Source of the DNA: Haloarcula taiwanensis
GTDB taxonomy: Archaea; Halobacteriota; Halobacteria; Halobacteriales; Haloarculaceae
Direction of reading: 5' to 3'
Assembly: GCA_002844335.1 (NCBI GenBank)
Contig: CP019154.1
Span: 1,054,001 to 1,118,000 of the forward strand
DNA length: 64,000 nucleotides
The position numbers and the translations under genes are program-made. Positions 7,306-15,958 of the stretch are shown here, one piece after another. Below the pieces are notes generated by a model. That model made no database searches, was not told the origin of the DNA, and was given only the letters and a program-made list of their open reading frames with translations. Numbering within the stretch: position 1 is the first letter of the stretch; every line of letters begins with the position of its first letter.

Positions 7306-9942
7306 TCAGCGCCGGAGGAAGCCCAACAGCCGATACGCCGAATCCGGCGTGTACCGGCGGAATGCGAGGCTGTTCGCGAGAACGGACACGGACGAGGCGG
7401 CCATCGCGGCGGCGGCGAGCACCGGCTGAAGGAGTCCCAGCGAAGCCAGCGGAATCATCACCGTGTTGTACCCCAGCGCCCAGAACAGGTTCTGCTTGAT
7501 CTTCTGGAGCGTGGCCTCGGAGATTCGGATGGCCTTCACCACGTCGGCGGGGTCGTCCCGGAGCAGCGTCACGTCCCCGGCTTCGATTGCCACATCGGTC
7601 CCGGAACCGATGGCACAGCCGACGCTCGCGGCCGCCAGCGCGGGCGCGTCGTTGACGCCGTCGCCGACCATCATCGCCTGGTCGCCGTCGCTCTGGAGGT
7701 CGTCGACGGCGTCGGCCTTGTCTTCCGGCAACACGTCGGCCATCACGTTGTCGGGGTCGATGCCGACTTCCTCGGCGACAGCGCGGGCAGTCCGCTCGTT
7801 ATCGCCGGTGATGAGCCAGACGCCAAGCCCCCGCTCGCGCAAGCCACTGACTGCAGCTTTGGCGGATTCTTTAACCGTGTCTGCGTCGGCGACGATACCG
7901 ATGAGGCGGTAGTCCGGGTCGCCGTCGCCCTCGATGCCGTCATCGCCTTCGTCCTCGGCCAGCGCGACCAGCATCGCCGTCTTCCCTTCTCGCTCGAGTG
8001 TGTCCATCCGGTCCTCTGCCGGAGCGGTGTCGACGCCGGCCTCGGACAGCAGTTTTCGGTTGCCGACGAGGACGCGACCGTGGCGCGTCGTCGCTTTCAC
8101 GCCCTGGCCGGGGATGTTCTCGAACGCGTCGGGGTCCTCGACCTCGATGCCCCGGTCGCGCGCGCCCTCGACGATAGCCTCGGCCAGCGGGTGCTCGCTG
8201 GCGTGTTCGGCGCTGGCTGCGACTTCGAGGACGAACTCTTCGGTCAGCTCGCGCCCGGGCTTGAGCGTCCCGCCGTCCGTAGCGGGACCGACGACTTCCA
8301 CGTCCGTGAGTTCCATTTCGCCTTTCGTCAGCGTCCCCGTTTTGTCGAAGACGACCGTGTCGACCTCGTGGACGCGTTCGAGCACGTCCCCGCCCTTGAA
8401 CAGGACGCCGTTGCGCGCGCCGATAGCCGTCCCGACCATCGTCGCGGCGGGCGTCGCAAGTCCGAGCGCACAGGGACAGGCGATCAGGACGGCAGAGGCG
8501 AACACGACGACCGCGAACTCGCTCACACCGACGCCGGCCGGGCCGCCCGCGGCCAGCCCCCACAGCGGGAGCGCGTCGACGACGGCCGCCAGCGTCTCCG
8601 GCACGACCGCCCACAGCACTGCCCAGAGGACGGCGTTGCCGATGACCGCCGGGACAAAGTACGCCGAGATGCGGTCGGCGACGTTCTGGATGTCGGGCTG
8701 GCGTGACTGGGCCTGCCGGACCCGCTCGGCTATCTGCTGGATGGCCGTCTCGGAGCCGACCTTCGTCGCCTCGATTTCGAGGACGCCGTTCTGGTTCACC
8801 GTCGAGCCGATGACCTCGTCGCCCTCGCCTTTCTCGACCGGGACGGACTCGCCGGTCACCATCGACTCGTCGACCGCCGAGTCGCCGTCGACGACGACGC
8901 CGTCGGTCGGCACCTTCTCGCCCGGCCGGACCTTCAGCCGGTCGCCGACCCCGACCTCGTCGATAGGAATCTCTTCCTCGCTGCCGTCCTCGCGGACGAC
9001 CGTTGCCGTGTCGGCCTCCATTTCCAGGAGCTGCTGGATGGCGGCCCCGGCCTGACTTTTCGAGCGGGCTTCGAGGTAGTTCCCGAGCGTGATGAAGACG
9101 AGAATCAGCGCGGCCGTATCGAAGTACAGCCCCGTGCTCGCGATGAGGTCCGCCAGCGCGGCCACTGAGTAGAGGTACGCCGTCGAGGACCCCAGTGCGA
9201 TGAGGACATCCATGTTCGCCCGCCCGTTATTGACAAGCGCCTTGTAGGAGTTCTCGTAGAAGGGCTTGCCAAGGAGTATCTGGACCGGCGTCGCCAGCGC
9301 GAAGGCGACCCAGCCCTGTGGGACGCCCAGAATCGTCTCGCGGACGAGCCCGAGCGAGAACAGGTGGTCCGCCATGAACAGCAAGAGGGGGGCCGAGAGA
9401 ACCGCTCCAAACAGCGTGAGCCGAAGTTGTCTGCGCGTCTCCTCGTTGCGCGCGGCGGCGCGGCGATCAGCGCCGGACTGCTCACCGCCGTCGCTGTCGT
9501 CGGCGTTTGCACTCTCGCTGCTCTCTCTTACGGGCGTGTAGCCGGCGGATTCGATAGCGTCGTAGAGGTCCGAACGCGACACGTCGGCCGGGTTGTAGGT
9601 GACCTGACCTTCGTCGGTGGCGTAGTTCACGCTGGCTTCGATGACGCCTGCAGTCTCCTCCAGCGCCTCCTCGTTTGCCTCCGCGCAGTTCGCACACGAC
9701 ATATCGGTGATGCCGATGGTCACCGTCTCCGTCGCCACGCCGTAGCCAGCGTCCTGTACGGCAGTGACGATATCAGCTAGCGATACCACATCGGGGTCGT
9801 ACTCGACGCTCCCCTCGTCGGTGGCGTAGTTCGCGTCGACGGATGTAATCCCGTCCAGTTCGCCCACCGACTCTTCGATGGTGCCCGCGCAGTTGGCACA
9901 ACTCATTCCCGTCAGTTCGAGCCGGGTGGTCCGGTTGCTCAT
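7306..9942 (-). CDS. copA: copper-transporting P1B-type ATPase
   Basis: This 878-residue pump has two N-terminal heavy-metal-associated domains, with CxxC at Cys15/Cys18 and Cys83/Cys86. An acidic, Ser/Asp-rich linker follows (about 140-165), then the membrane core: the actuator motif TGES, the intramembrane CPC metal site ([11 protein letters not shown], about residue 489), the phosphorylation loop [10 protein letters not shown] (about 532), the HP nucleotide motif (EHPLAEA), and [10 protein letters not shown] (about 761). CPC plus GYN and MxxSS near the C-terminus indicate a Cu(I) exporter (CopA type). Upstream on the same strand, 127 bases away, is an Lrp-type regulator with a metal domain. 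That arrangement matches the copper-responsive regulator/ATPase pair described in Halobacterium. Confidence 0.95.
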   Translation of the reverse strand: MSNRTTRLELTGMSCANCAGTIEESVGELDGITSVDANYATDEGSVEYDPDVVSLADIVTAVQDAGYGVATETVTIGITDMSCANCAEANEEALEETAGVIEASVNYATDEGQVTYNPADVSRSDLYDAIESAGYTPVRESSESANADDSDGGEQSGADRRAAARNEETRRQLRLTLFGAVLSAPLLLFMADHLFSLGLVRETILGVPQGWVAFALATPVQILLGKPFYENSYKALVNNGRANMDVLIALGSSTAYLYSVAALADLIASTGLYFDTAALILVFITLGNYLEARSKSQAGAAIQQLLEMEADTATVVREDGSEEEIPIDEVGVGDRLKVRPGEKVPTDGVVVDGDSAVDESMVTGESVPVEKGEGDEVIGSTVNQNGVLEIEATKVGSETAIQQIAERVRQAQSRQPDIQNVADRISAYFVPAVIGNAVLWAVLWAVVPETLAAVVDALPLWGLAAGGPAGVGVSEFAVVVFASAVLIACPCALGLATPAATMVGTAIGARNGVLFKGGDVLERVHEVDTVVFDKTGTLTKGEMELTDVEVVGPATDGGTLKPGRELTEEFVLEVAASAEHASEHPLAEAIVEGARDRGIEVEDPDAFENIPGQGVKATTRHGRVLVGNRKLLSEAGVDTAPAEDRMDTLEREGKTAMLVALAEDEGDDGIEGDGDPDYRLIGIVADADTVKESAKAAVSGLRERGLGVWLITGDNERTARAVAEEVGIDPDNVMADVLPEDKADAVDDLQSDGDQAMMVGDGVNDAPALAAASVGCAIGSGTDVAIEAGDVTLLRDDPADVVKAIRISEATLQKIKQNLFWALGYNTVMIPLASLGLLQPVLAAAAMAASSVSVLANSLAFRRYTPDSAYRLLGFLRR

Positions 9943-10015
9943 CTTGTCTTACTGTACGCCCCCCGTATTCATGCGGTTTGTCCCTTTGACTCGAAGGTCA
10001 GACCCGGCTGCTTAA

Positions 10016-10027
10016 TTTAGAACTAAA
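10016..10027. promoter_or_regulatory. inverted repeat in the copA promoter region
   Basis: The 12 bases TTTAG-AA-CTAAA form a 5-bp inverted repeat in the AT-rich part of the gap between the regulator stop (10070) and the copA start (9942). Overlapping it is an AT-rich TATA-like stretch. It is a candidate promoter or operator for copA, supported only by position and symmetry. Confidence 0.35.
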
Positions 10028-10069
10028 CTCGAATAGCCGATAAGTTTCCATTCTGAACCCCGAACCGGT

Positions 10070-10660
10070 TCAGGCCCCTTCTTTGAGCGATTCGTACTGG
10101 TCGACGAACCGCTCGGCACAGGAGCCACAGCAGAAGTAGTACCGCTCCCCGCCGAGCGTTCGCTGTTCCCCCTCCTCGTCGACGGAGTTGCCACACTCCG
10201 CGCAGTCGGGCGCGAACTCCGCCGCACCCAGCCCGGCGGTCCATTCGGTGTCCGCAATCATCCGGACCTCGTAGCGATCCACGTCCCCGAGGTCGACGTG
10301 TTGGGAGAGGAGGTCGCTCGCGTCGGCCTGAGAGACGTTCGCCACCAGTACGACTCGGCCACCAGCGGTCCGATAGACCCGCTCGACGGCGTCTGCGTCG
10401 CTGACCGCTGTAGCGATGTCGGCGGCCCGACCCGGCTTCGCAGTGACTTCGATCAGAACCGGCACGCCGGCCTGTAGCAGTGAGCGGTCGATATCGACGG
10501 TAAATCCCTGTATCAGTCCCATTTCGACGAGCCTGTCGACCCGATCGGAGACGGCAGGGGCCGAGAGGTCAACTCGTTCAGCGATGTCGCTGTATGGTCG
10601 CCTCGCGTCTTCGAGTAGCAGTCGGAGAATTTCGTGGTCCGTGTCGTCGAGTCCGGGCAT
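10070..10660 (-). CDS. Lrp/AsnC regulator with C-terminal TRASH-like metal domain (copper-responsive type)
   Basis: The 196-residue protein has an AsnC-type helix-turn-helix (about residues 3-58: DDTDHEILRLLLEDARR, then SAPAVSDRVDRL). A RAM-like alpha/beta domain follows (about 65-140). At the C-terminus is a cysteine-rich TRASH-type module (about 150-185) with CAEC and CCGSC motifs. HTH-plus-TRASH proteins bind metal through these cysteines. The Halobacterium protein VNG1179C has this architecture and controls the copper ATPase yvgX, and the position immediately upstream of copA on the same strand supports the same job. No RAM-domain amino-acid ligand can be inferred. Confidence 0.9.
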   Translation of the reverse strand: MPGLDDTDHEILRLLLEDARRPYSDIAERVDLSAPAVSDRVDRLVEMGLIQGFTVDIDRSLLQAGVPVLIEVTAKPGRAADIATAVSDADAVERVYRTAGGRVVLVANVSQADASDLLSQHVDLGDVDRYEVRMIADTEWTAGLGAAEFAPDCAECGNSVDEEGEQRTLGGERYYFCCGSCAERFVDQYESLKEGA

Positions 10661-10748
10661 ACCGGACCAACTTCCAGCGCCGGTTTATGTGTTGTGTCCA
10701 CCCGCGTCTGTGCCACAGAGCTGCCTTCAGGTACGAGCTGGCTTGCGA

Positions 10749-10764
10749 ATTAGACTAGTCTAAT
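10749..10764. promoter_or_regulatory. operator: perfect palindrome TTAGA-N4-TCTAA upstream of the metal ABC importer
   Basis: ATTAGACTAGTCTAAT is a perfect 16-bp palindrome. It lies 50 bases before the binding-protein start and abuts an AT-rich TATA-like element (TAATACTATA, 10761-10770). The same TTAGA-N4-TCTAA pattern occurs just before the DtxR-family regulator gene at 15620-15633. I infer that it is the binding site of that regulator and that occupancy would block TATA-box recognition. Confidence 0.75.
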
Positions 10765-10814
10765 ACTATAGTTAGATGGAAACTGTTATATTCTTCTCCG
10801 ACAGCAAGCCACAC

Positions 10815-11900
10815 ATGGAAACTAACCAACCCTGCGACGAGCGGCCGTATGGAGTCACCCGCAGGCAGGCACTCAGTGCCGGAGCCGGAGCCCTTGCGAC
10901 CGGCTTTGCCGGCTGCCTGACCGGCGGCGGGAGAGAGGCGGCATCGACTAGCAGCGGCGGGACGGACGGTTCGGACGGACCGGTTGCGGTCGCGTCGTTC
11001 TTCAGCTTCTACGACTTCGCCCGCAAGGTCGCACGCGGGACGCCGATAACGGTCAAGAACCTCATCCCGACTGGGTTGCACGGCCACGGCTGGGAACCGG
11101 ACGCCGGGATCACGCGAGATATCATCGACGCGGACGCGTTCATCCACGTCGGCCCGGACTTCCAGCCATGGGCCGACCGCGCGATTCAGACGCTCAAAGA
11201 CGACAACGTCGATACCGACCTCATCAATGTCCGCGAGGGTATCGAACTCGAATCGCTCGCGGCGAGCCTTGACCGCGACGAAGAGGGCGTCGGGCAAAAC
11301 AGAGCCAGCGACCCTCATTTCTGGCTTGACCCACAGCGCGCGAAACAGTCGGTCGACAACATCACCGAGGGGCTGGTCGCGCTCGCCCCGGACGCTGAAG
11401 ACACGCTCCGGGACAACGCCGAGACGTACAACGCTGAGGTCCTCGACCGCATCGACGCGGACTACGCCGATATTTTCGACCGGGCCGACAGAAACGTGGT
11501 CCAGCTCGCGGCGCACAACGCATTCCAGTACATCGGAACGCGCTATGGCGTCGAGATGCGCCCGCTTGTGGTTAACCTCGCTGCCAGCGGTGACGTGAAA
11601 CCCTCTGACATCACTGAGGCGAAAGCGGTCATCGAGGACAACGATATCCGGTACATCGGAGCCGGCGTCTTCGAGACGCGCAAACCAGCGAAGCAGCTAC
11701 TCGCCGAAACACCGGTCGAAGCCTACTACCCGGTGACGCCATATGCTGGCGTCCGTGAGGAGTGGGTCGAAAACGGCTGGGGATACGAGGAAATCGCTTA
11801 CCAGATAAATATGCCGACGTTCGAGGTCGTTCTGGGCAACACGGCTCCTGAAGACGCGGGCCCCGACGGCTGGAGCGAGAAGTGGCGGAATTTCGAATAA
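10815..11900 (+). CDS. metal ABC transporter substrate-binding lipoprotein (ZnuA/TroA/YcdH-like)
   Basis: With the start at 10815, the 361-residue protein has a Tat lipoprotein signal (VTRRQA, lipobox FAGC). It then has the fold of cluster A-I metal-binding proteins: VAVASFFSFYDF, a first ligand motif HGWEP (His91), PHFWLDPQ (His168) and AAHNAFQYIGTRYG (His234). Three His ligands recall ZnuA and TroA; PsaA-type Mn-binding proteins have Glu at the third position. No His-rich loop and no clear fourth acidic ligand are visible, so zinc versus manganese cannot be settled from this protein alone. The first gene of a three-gene importer operon, it corresponds to ycdH of the Halobacterium ycdH-zurA-zurM system. 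Confidence 0.88.
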   Translation: METNQPCDERPYGVTRRQALSAGAGALATGFAGCLTGGGREAASTSSGGTDGSDGPVAVASFFSFYDFARKVARGTPITVKNLIPTGLHGHGWEPDAGITRDIIDADAFIHVGPDFQPWADRAIQTLKDDNVDTDLINVREGIELESLAASLDRDEEGVGQNRASDPHFWLDPQRAKQSVDNITEGLVALAPDAEDTLRDNAETYNAEVLDRIDADYADIFDRADRNVVQLAAHNAFQYIGTRYGVEMRPLVVNLAASGDVKPSDITEAKAVIEDNDIRYIGAGVFETRKPAKQLLAETPVEAYYPVTPYAGVREEWVENGWGYEEIAYQINMPTFEVVLGNTAPEDAGPDGWSEKWRNFE

Positions 11901-11902
11901 AG

Positions 11903-12706
11903 ATGGCCATGCGCTCACACCACCGAGACGATACCGACGAAGCGACGACCGACTCGAACGAAAGCAGGTCATCAGTCGTCGAACTCACAGACGTGTCGTT
12001 CGGGTACACGTCCACGCCTGTCGTCGAAGACATCACTGTCAGCATCGACGCCGGAGAGTACGTCGCCGTTGTCGGCCCCAACGGGTCCGGCAAGTCGACG
12101 CTCATGCAGTTGCTGCTCGGCCTGCTGGAGCCAGATAGCGGGACTGCAAAGCTGTTCGGCGTCGACGCGACGGCGTTCGACGACGGAGCCAAGGTCGGCT
12201 ACGTCGCACAGCGTGCCGGGGCGAGCCGGGAGATGCCCATCACAGTCCGCGAAGTGGTGAAGATGGGCCGGTTCCCACACGTCGGGTTCGGACGTCTTTC
12301 CGCAGCCGATTGGCGTATCGTCGACAGGGCCATCGACACGGTCGGGATGTCTGCCTTTGCCGACCGGCGAATCACCCAGCTTTCCGGCGGGCAGCGCCAG
12401 CGTGCGTTCATCGCTCGGGCGCTCGCGGGTGAGGCTGACCTGCTCGTGCTGGACGAACCGACCGTCGGCGTGGACACCGAATCAGTCGACGCCTTCTACG
12501 GACTGCTCGAATCGCTCCACGCCGAGGGCATCACCGTCCTGCTTATCGAACACGACCTGCAGGCCGTCATCGAACACGCGGAGCGCGTCATCTGTCTGAA
12601 CCGGGAGATCTACTTCGACGGGCCATCGGCGGAATTCACCGACAGTGCGGCGCTGGCCAGAGCGTTCGGGACGGGTGCACAGTCGTTGACCGGAGGCAAC
12701 CGATGA
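11903..12706 (+). CDS. metal ABC transporter ATP-binding protein (ZurA-like)
   Basis: The 267-residue ATPase has Walker A GPNGSGKST, the Q-loop region (VAQRAGA), the signature LSGGQRQRAF, Walker B LLVLDEP, and the switch His in LIEHDL. It belongs to the Mn/Zn/Fe importer ATPase group. Its start is three bases after the stop of the binding-protein gene (ATG at 11903; 11909 is a possible alternative), and its stop overlaps the permease start (ATGA at 12703-12706). The operon is therefore tightly coupled. The N-terminal 25 residues are a charged, Asp/Glu/Ser-rich extension typical of haloarchaeal proteins. Confidence 0.93.
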   Translation: MAMRSHHRDDTDEATTDSNESRSSVVELTDVSFGYTSTPVVEDITVSIDAGEYVAVVGPNGSGKSTLMQLLLGLLEPDSGTAKLFGVDATAFDDGAKVGYVAQRAGASREMPITVREVVKMGRFPHVGFGRLSAADWRIVDRAIDTVGMSAFADRRITQLSGGQRQRAFIARALAGEADLLVLDEPTVGVDTESVDAFYGLLESLHAEGITVLLIEHDLQAVIEHAERVICLNREIYFDGPSAEFTDSAALARAFGTGAQSLTGGNR

Positions 12707-13677
12707 CGTTCGCGTTTGCGGCCGGCGGCGTCTACGAGGCGTTCGTCCCGATCCTCGACGTGTGGTACTGGCTTCTGGCACTGCTCTACCACCTGACCGG
12801 ACTGGAGCTTATCAACCCCGAATACACGTTCATGTACCGGGCGATACTGGTCGGGCTGTGCGTCGGTGTTATCGCACCACTCATCGGAACTTTTCTTGTC
12901 CACCGCCAGCTCGCCCTCATCGGGGATGCACTCGCCCACACGGCTTTCGCCGGCGTTGCCGTCGGGCTGTTTCTCAACGCCGTCCTCGAACTGAGCGTGT
13001 CGCCGTATCTCACCGCTGTCGTCGTGGCCGTCATCGCGGCGCTGCTCATCGAACTAATCTCCGAGGCGACCGACGCCTACAACGACGTATCGATGGCGAT
13101 TGTCCTCTCAACGGGGTTCGCACTTGGGACGGTTCTCATCAGCCTCAACGCTGGTGGGCTGGCCGTGGGTATCAATCAGTACCTCTTTGGTAACCTCTCG
13201 ACGGTGTCTGCCGAGAACGCGGTCATCATGCTCGGGCTGTTCAGCGTCATCGTCGCAACGGTCGGGATCACCAGAAACCAATTGCTGTACGTCACGTTTG
13301 ACGAAACCGCCGCCGCCGTCTCCGGACTGCCGGTCGCCTGGTACAACCGGATTATGGTGATGCTGACGGCGCTCGTCGTGGTCGGCGCGATGCAGATTAT
13401 GGGCGTCATCCTCGTCGCGGCCATGCTGGTCGTCCCGGTTGCCGGCGCGACGCAGGTGTCCCGGAGCTTCTCGGAATCACTGCTGGTCTCGATTGTGCTG
13501 GCCGAACTCGCCGTCCTGCTCGGCATCGGTATCTCGTACTACGTCGGTGCAACAGCCGGCGGCGTCATCGTACTCGTCGCAGTCGGGATCTACGTCCTCT
13601 CGGTTCTCGTCGGGAAGGTCCGACAGAGGGGCGCGCCGGACGAAGCGCGGGAACTTGACAGCATCAGTCAGGACTGA
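12703..13677 (+). CDS. metal ABC transporter permease (ZurM-like)
   Basis: The 324-residue membrane protein has about eight or nine hydrophobic helices and belongs to the ABC-3 permease family. Diagnostic segments are the helix opening with GLCVGVIAPLIGTFLVHRQ and the GDALAHTAFAGVA motif that contacts the ATPase. It completes the three-gene importer with the binding protein and ATPase upstream, overlapping the latter by four bases. The transported ion is a divalent transition metal; the regulator that appears to control the operon has manganese-type ligands (see 14919-15611). Confidence 0.93.
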   Translation: MTFAFAAGGVYEAFVPILDVWYWLLALLYHLTGLELINPEYTFMYRAILVGLCVGVIAPLIGTFLVHRQLALIGDALAHTAFAGVAVGLFLNAVLELSVSPYLTAVVVAVIAALLIELISEATDAYNDVSMAIVLSTGFALGTVLISLNAGGLAVGINQYLFGNLSTVSAENAVIMLGLFSVIVATVGITRNQLLYVTFDETAAAVSGLPVAWYNRIMVMLTALVVVGAMQIMGVILVAAMLVVPVAGATQVSRSFSESLLVSIVLAELAVLLGIGISYYVGATAGGVIVLVAVGIYVLSVLVGKVRQRGAPDEARELDSISQD

Positions 13678-13752
13678 ACGCCGGTCTCGACTGGGGGCGG
13701 TGGGTGCAACTGAGAGCCACGGCTGGCGGCGACACGCTGGCCGACGGGCGAG

Positions 13753-14148
13753 TCACCGGAACGCATCACAGTCGCTGCTCGCGCTCTGCCAGTGGACGAC
13801 GTCGTCCCCGGTGTACTCGACAATGATGTCGTAACACGCGTCGTCGTCGAACGTCGTCTCCGCCGACACATCGGTCCCGGCGATGGCCGTCGCTATCGTT
13901 ATTTTGCCCTGTCTGTCCGGCAGCGCATCGTCCAGTTCCACTGCACCGTCTGCCCCAGCCCTCACAGTGTGTGTCTCCTCGTACACCGTCTCGCGGTCGA
14001 CCGTGACCGTGAATTCGAACTCATGTGTCGCTGAACCGGTGTTGGTTAGCCGTACGCCGGCAAGTCGAGCGCTCGCAGGACTGAGTGCTACACACCCCGA
14101 GAGGGCAGCGAGTGTTGCTGCTGTGAGGATACTCCGTCTGGAGGGCAT
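13753..14148 (-). CDS. small predicted lipoprotein, function unknown
   Basis: The 131-residue protein has an N-terminal Tat-like lipoprotein signal (PSRRSILTAATL, lipobox LSGC). One Ig-like beta domain follows, with alternating strands such as TGSATHEFEFTVTVDRE and two Cys near the end (DDACYD and SSDCDAF). Small haloarchaeal lipoproteins of this shape are common and uncharacterised. The start at 14148 is ATG; a GTG one codon upstream is possible. It is convergent with the metal-permease gene and probably monocistronic. I see nothing that ties it to metal transport beyond location. Confidence 0.65.
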   Translation of the reverse strand: MPSRRSILTAATLAALSGCVALSPASARLAGVRLTNTGSATHEFEFTVTVDRETVYEETHTVRAGADGAVELDDALPDRQGKITIATAIAGTDVSAETTFDDDACYDIIVEYTGDDVVHWQSASSDCDAFR

Positions 14149-14214
14149 CACCCGGGGCTGGTCAACCGTTTAGCAAAAGTCTTCTGTCGGCTCAAGACAG
14201 CCGAACTGCTCGTC

Positions 14215-14922
14215 TCAGACACCCGCCTGCGCCGCGATGGTCGAGACCATCGTTTCCCACAGCGAGAACCCCATCGTCACGCTCAGGGCGAAGTCCGCGG
14301 CGAAAAACAGGAACAGCCCTGCGCCGAGGAAGTGCGCTTTCCGCAGGTCGAAACGGTGGGTGAACCGGTGGAAAAACAGCGCGTTGACGAGGCTCACTGG
14401 AATGATGGCGAGCATCTCCCCGGTCCAGATAGCGCTGGCGTGGGCGCTGTACTGAGCGGCAAGCGTGATGGTGATGAGTTGGGTCTTGTCCCCGAACTCG
14501 CCGAAGGCCATCATCGCGAAGATGGGCAGGAAGCCGCCGAGCTTGTTCGGCACTTGCCAGTCGACGACGGGAACGCGAACGTCTAGCTGTCCGCCGTCAG
14601 TGGTGAACCCGGACGCGGGTTCCTGCTGCTCTGTGTCGGCTGCCGGGGCACTGCGGACCAGCAGTATCGCGAACAGCAGGAACATCCCGGCGGTGAGGCT
14701 TTCGAGAACGATACCGGGTAGTACCGCCGTGATTGCGGAGCCGAACCAGATCTCCAGTGCCGTCCAGCCGGCGAAGGCGGTGCCCGCGGCGCTGACGACG
14801 AGGAACGGATTGAACCGCGTCGACAGGCCGGCGATGATGAACTGTACTTTCTCGCCGGGGAGGACCGCAAGCTGTGCACCGGCTGCTATCGCGACCACTG
14901 TCAGCCACGTCGCGTCGCTCAC
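14215..14922 (-). CDS. GDT1/TMEM165 (UPF0016) family cation transporter, likely Mn exporter
   Basis: The 235-residue protein has six or seven hydrophobic helices in the two-repeat layout of the UPF0016/GDT1 family, which exports Mn2+ (and Ca2+ in eukaryotes). The second repeat carries the full signature E-F-G-D-K-T-Q (Glu142, Asp145, Lys146). The first repeat has L-P-G-E-K-V-Q at residues 21-27, so Glu is replaced by Leu and Asp by Glu. A hydrophilic loop of about 40 residues separates the repeats. It starts with GTG at 14922, overlapping the stop of the DtxR-family regulator by four bases. It is therefore translated from the regulator's own transcript, as expected for a metal exporter under autoregulated control. 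Confidence 0.85.
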   Translation of the reverse strand: MSDATWLTVVAIAAGAQLAVLPGEKVQFIIAGLSTRFNPFLVVSAAGTAFAGWTALEIWFGSAITAVLPGIVLESLTAGMFLLFAILLVRSAPAADTEQQEPASGFTTDGGQLDVRVPVVDWQVPNKLGGFLPIFAMMAFGEFGDKTQLITITLAAQYSAHASAIWTGEMLAIIPVSLVNALFFHRFTHRFDLRKAHFLGAGLFLFFAADFALSVTMGFSLWETMVSTIAAQAGV

Positions 14923-15611
14923 GCCTGACTCACTCCGTCCTCGCCCTGCGTATCCGGTGCGCGGACCTGAATCGCATCGGCGATGTGGTCCGGGAGCGAC
15001 ACTGACGACCCGCTCTCTAGCTGGACCGTCACCATCCCGATGGGCGCGACCTCCTCGACAGTCAACACGGTCCCCGGCGTGACGCCGGCGTCGGAGAGAT
15101 ACGTGAGTTCGTCGGGGTCGCGGTCCCGGACACGTGCGACTTCGAGTCGCCCACCTTCGCTGTGCTCTGACAGCGCCGTCGCGGACTCGTCGTCAAGGGG
15201 GTCGAGCGAATCGCTGGGAATCGGGTCCCCGTGGGGGTCAAACTCCGGTTCGTCGAGGACCGCCGCAACTCGGCGCTCGAACTCCTCGCTGATGTGGTGT
15301 TCGAGTACCTCCGCTTCCTCGTGGACCTCGGCCCAGTCGTACCCCAACTGCTCGGTGAGAAACGTCTCGAGCAGGCGGTGATGGCGGATGATCTCGAGGG
15401 CGACTGTCTCGCCTTCCGGGGTTGTCTGTACGCCCTTGTACTTCTCGCGTTCGATCAGCCCGCGGTCGGCCAGTTTTTCCACCATACTGGTGACGGTCGG
15501 TGCGGTCACGTCCAGCATCTCGGCGATAGTAGACGGAGCAATCGGCGGGTCGCCGTCCCGCTCGAGGCGATAGATGGCTTTCAGATAATCCTCCATCTTG
15601 GCACTCAGCAT
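14919..15611 (-). CDS. sirR: DtxR/MntR-family metal-dependent repressor (SirR-like) with FeoA-type domain
   Basis: The 230-residue regulator has a DtxR winged helix (about 3-62), the metal-binding/dimerisation domain (about 63-125) and a C-terminal SH3/FeoA-type domain (about 150-225). Aligning by eye with Bacillus MntR gives ligands Asp8, His78, Glu101, Glu104 and His105. Glu101 sits where iron-type DtxR has Cys102, and Asp8 where DtxR has Met10, both of which favour manganese; MntR Glu11 is Lys here. A TTAGA-N4-TCTAA site lies nine bases before the start codon, and the same site precedes the ABC importer. I infer autoregulation plus control of uptake (importer) and efflux (GDT1 gene, overlapping by four bases). 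Halobacterium SirR represses the homologous importer. Confidence 0.9.
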   Translation of the reverse strand: MLSAKMEDYLKAIYRLERDGDPPIAPSTIAEMLDVTAPTVTSMVEKLADRGLIEREKYKGVQTTPEGETVALEIIRHHRLLETFLTEQLGYDWAEVHEEAEVLEHHISEEFERRVAAVLDEPEFDPHGDPIPSDSLDPLDDESATALSEHSEGGRLEVARVRDRDPDELTYLSDAGVTPGTVLTVEEVAPIGMVTVQLESGSSVSLPDHIADAIQVRAPDTQGEDGVSQA

Positions 15612-15619
15612 ACACCGGA

Positions 15620-15633
15620 TTAGACGAATCTAA
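15620..15633. promoter_or_regulatory. operator TTAGA-N4-TCTAA in front of the DtxR-family regulator gene
   Basis: TTAGACGAATCTAA has perfect 5-bp arms and the same arm sequence and spacing as the palindrome at 10749-10764. On the minus strand it lies between a T-rich TATA-like stretch (about 15636-15645) and the start codon at 15611, in the region of the expected transcription start. Binding there would block transcription initiation, consistent with autoregulation. Confidence 0.75.
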
Positions 15634-15682
15634 CGCAAAAAATTGACGGTTCCAACAACTTCGTGCGCCCGGCCGCCTGCTG

Positions 15683-15832
15683 TCACTCGTCGGCGGCGTA
15701 TGTTTCCCGTCGGTTCCGGGTCAGGAGCCACAGAAACAGATAGCCGATGGCACCCAGAACGAACAGCGTTGCGGGGATGAGAAACGGTCCGAACGTCCGA
15801 ACGAGCGTCTCGATCCCCGACAAACCGACCAT
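15683..15832 (-). CDS. 49-residue single-span membrane protein
   Basis: This short gene starts at ATG 15832 and ends at TGA 15683. The product has an amphipathic N-terminus (VGLSGIETLVRTFGPF), one strongly hydrophobic segment (about residues 17-38, LIPATLFVLGAIGYLFLWLL) and a charged C-terminus ending in RNRRETYAADE. Such a composition in a 50-codon frame is unlikely by chance. It lies 71 bases before the start of the metal regulator and is oriented the same way. It may be a subunit-like peptide or a stress peptide; no function can be assigned. Confidence 0.6.
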   Translation of the reverse strand: MVGLSGIETLVRTFGPFLIPATLFVLGAIGYLFLWLLTRNRRETYAADE

Positions 15833-15958
15833 ACCCTAGGTAGGGACGTTGCCCTGATAAACCTCAAGGGTACGCGGAGACGGCGACCGGTGCCCTCTGC
15901 GGAACCCTGTGAGTTGTGGCGCAAAAGCGGTACCGCAGTCGGATTCAGTGTGGTCTGT

